Assembly: GCF_029433335.1 (NCBI RefSeq)
Contig: NZ_JAQTHX010000001.1
Coordinates: 930,001 to 994,000, forward strand
DNA length: 64,000 nt
Reading direction: 5' to 3'
Source: Bifidobacterium sp. ESL0745
Lineage (GTDB): Bacteria > Actinomycetota > Actinomycetes > Actinomycetales > Bifidobacteriaceae
Below, piece after piece: positions 63,324 to 64,000 of this stretch (positions within the stretch are counted from its first letter, which is position 1; every line of letters begins with the position of its first letter). A program made the position numbers and the translations under genes. A model generated the notes under the pieces. That model was not told the DNA's origin and made no database searches. It saw only the letters and a program-made list of their open reading frames with translations.

Positions 63324-63833
63324 TCATCGCTTCAACCATTGCTCCACAGCATCTGCGGCGGCTGCCTCGACCTGTTCGGGCAAGGCATCGATGGAAACGT
63401 CGACCCCACCTTCGTCGGACTGCAAAGGCTCAAGATCTGCGAACTGGCTGGGAAGCAAGGAAACCGGCATGTAGTGCCCCTTGCGCTGCTTCATTCTTGA
63501 GCCGATCAGGTCTTCGCTACCTACAAGATGGATGAAAAGAACGTCGAGATCCTTACGCAGCACGTCACGATATACACGTTTCAATGCCGAGCAGGAAACG
63601 ACGGTGGACACACCTTTGGCATCCTTGTCGCGCATCCATTCGTTGATGGTCTTAAGCCAGGGCCAGCGATCCTCGTCGTTGAGCGGGATGCCGTGGCTCA
63701 TCTTGTCGACATTGGCCTGGGGATGAAAATCATCGCCTTCTGCCATCTCAAAACCGAATTTTTTGGCAAGGGCCTGCGCCACTGTGGTTTTCCCGCATCC
63801 CGAAACGCCCATGACGATGATATGTGTGCTCAT
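63324..63833 (-). CDS. gntK: Gluconokinase
   Basis: The 169-residue GntK-type enzyme phosphorylates gluconate to 6-phosphogluconate. MGVSGCGKTTVAQALAKKFG carries the P-loop (residues 9-17), GDDFHPQANVDKMSHGIPLNDEDRWPWL is the gluconate-binding signature, and SCSALKRVYRDVLR and GHYMPVSLLPSQF complete the family pattern. CAGGAGG lies before the ATG at 63833. The remaining 167 bases to the window end contain no further gene I can support. Confidence 0.94.
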   Translation of the reverse strand: MSTHIIVMGVSGCGKTTVAQALAKKFGFEMAEGDDFHPQANVDKMSHGIPLNDEDRWPWLKTINEWMRDKDAKGVSTVVSCSALKRVYRDVLRKDLDVLFIHLVGSEDLIGSRMKQRKGHYMPVSLLPSQFADLEPLQSDEGGVDVSIDALPEQVEAAAADAVEQWLKR

Positions 63834-64000
63834 GGCCAATCCTCCTGTTTGTCCTGCCGCCAACTGTAGAAACGGGCGGCCGACGAGTCAATGAGATGTC
63901 ACTATTTGCCATGATGCCAACACCCTATCGAACCGTTTCGCTCTTGTTTCAGGAAGGTCGGTTACCTATCGGATTTTTCAATACCACAATCCACAAGCCG

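Overview
The window looks like a Bifidobacterium chromosome segment, or one from a close relative in Bifidobacteriaceae. The evidence is gene content and order rather than any single marker: WhiB, LytR-CpsA-Psr proteins, an ANTAR response regulator, CarD, an eno-ftsB-DUF501-ppx run, UPF0182, a single-chain iron-sulfur serine dehydratase, LexA boxes of the Gram-positive/actinobacterial type, and moderately high GC with strong C/G third positions. I identify 54 protein genes or gene remnants and three tRNAs. Most of the window is conserved chromosomal core.

Region 1-3951 is accessory, lower in GC and partly decayed. It holds a Fic toxin (cut by the window edge) with a small antitoxin carrying the Fic-inhibitory motif, a CPBP membrane protease, a Phd/YefM antitoxin whose YafQ-like toxin is broken by a frameshift and a stop codon, an unrecognised gene, and the C-terminal remnant of a tyrosine integrase about 130 bp from tRNA-Pro. 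This is what the end of an old tRNA-integrated island looks like.

Region 4236-21934 is core: a DUF998-like membrane protein, a Nudix hydrolase, a Nif3-like protein, polA, an ANTAR response regulator (pdtaR-like), an unusual short-variable-loop tRNA with anticodon CAA, pyk, a TerC-family protein, a sugar-phosphate antiporter, uvrB, coaE, rpsA and folD. A LexA-type palindrome inside the 3' end of coaE may control uvrB. Region 22200-25650 is a metal (probably zinc) ABC importer in two transcription units, each preceded by a Fur/Zur-like palindrome. Region 25896-30695 holds carD, a two-component pair and a umuD-umuC mutagenesis operon behind two LexA boxes.

Region 30765-44641 holds comF with two DnaA boxes upstream, a phosphomannomutase-like HAD protein, then an envelope group: a zincin-like protein without its metal motif, DUF5719 translationally coupled to a very large membrane glycosyltransferase, two divergent LCP ligases and whiB. 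The sensor kinase (pdtaS-like) that probably partners the response regulator at 10.7 kb follows, divergent from a hemolysin-III-family protein. Region 44767-64000 is core again: greA, an FKBP isomerase, sdaA, tRNA-Leu, ppx, DUF501, ftsB, eno, an atypical alpha/beta hydrolase, mfd, pth, a GNAT acetyltransferase, UPF0182, brnQ and gntK.

The same palindrome, TGTGA(A/G)CGTTCACA, lies upstream of both pyk and eno, which suggests one regulator acts on the last two steps of glycolysis. I see no CRISPR array, complete prophage, insertion sequence, rRNA operon or wholly new multigene system. The most unusual items are the CAA tRNA, the decayed island with its Fic pair, the uvrB LexA site, the pyk/eno operator and the coupled DUF5719-glycosyltransferase pair.
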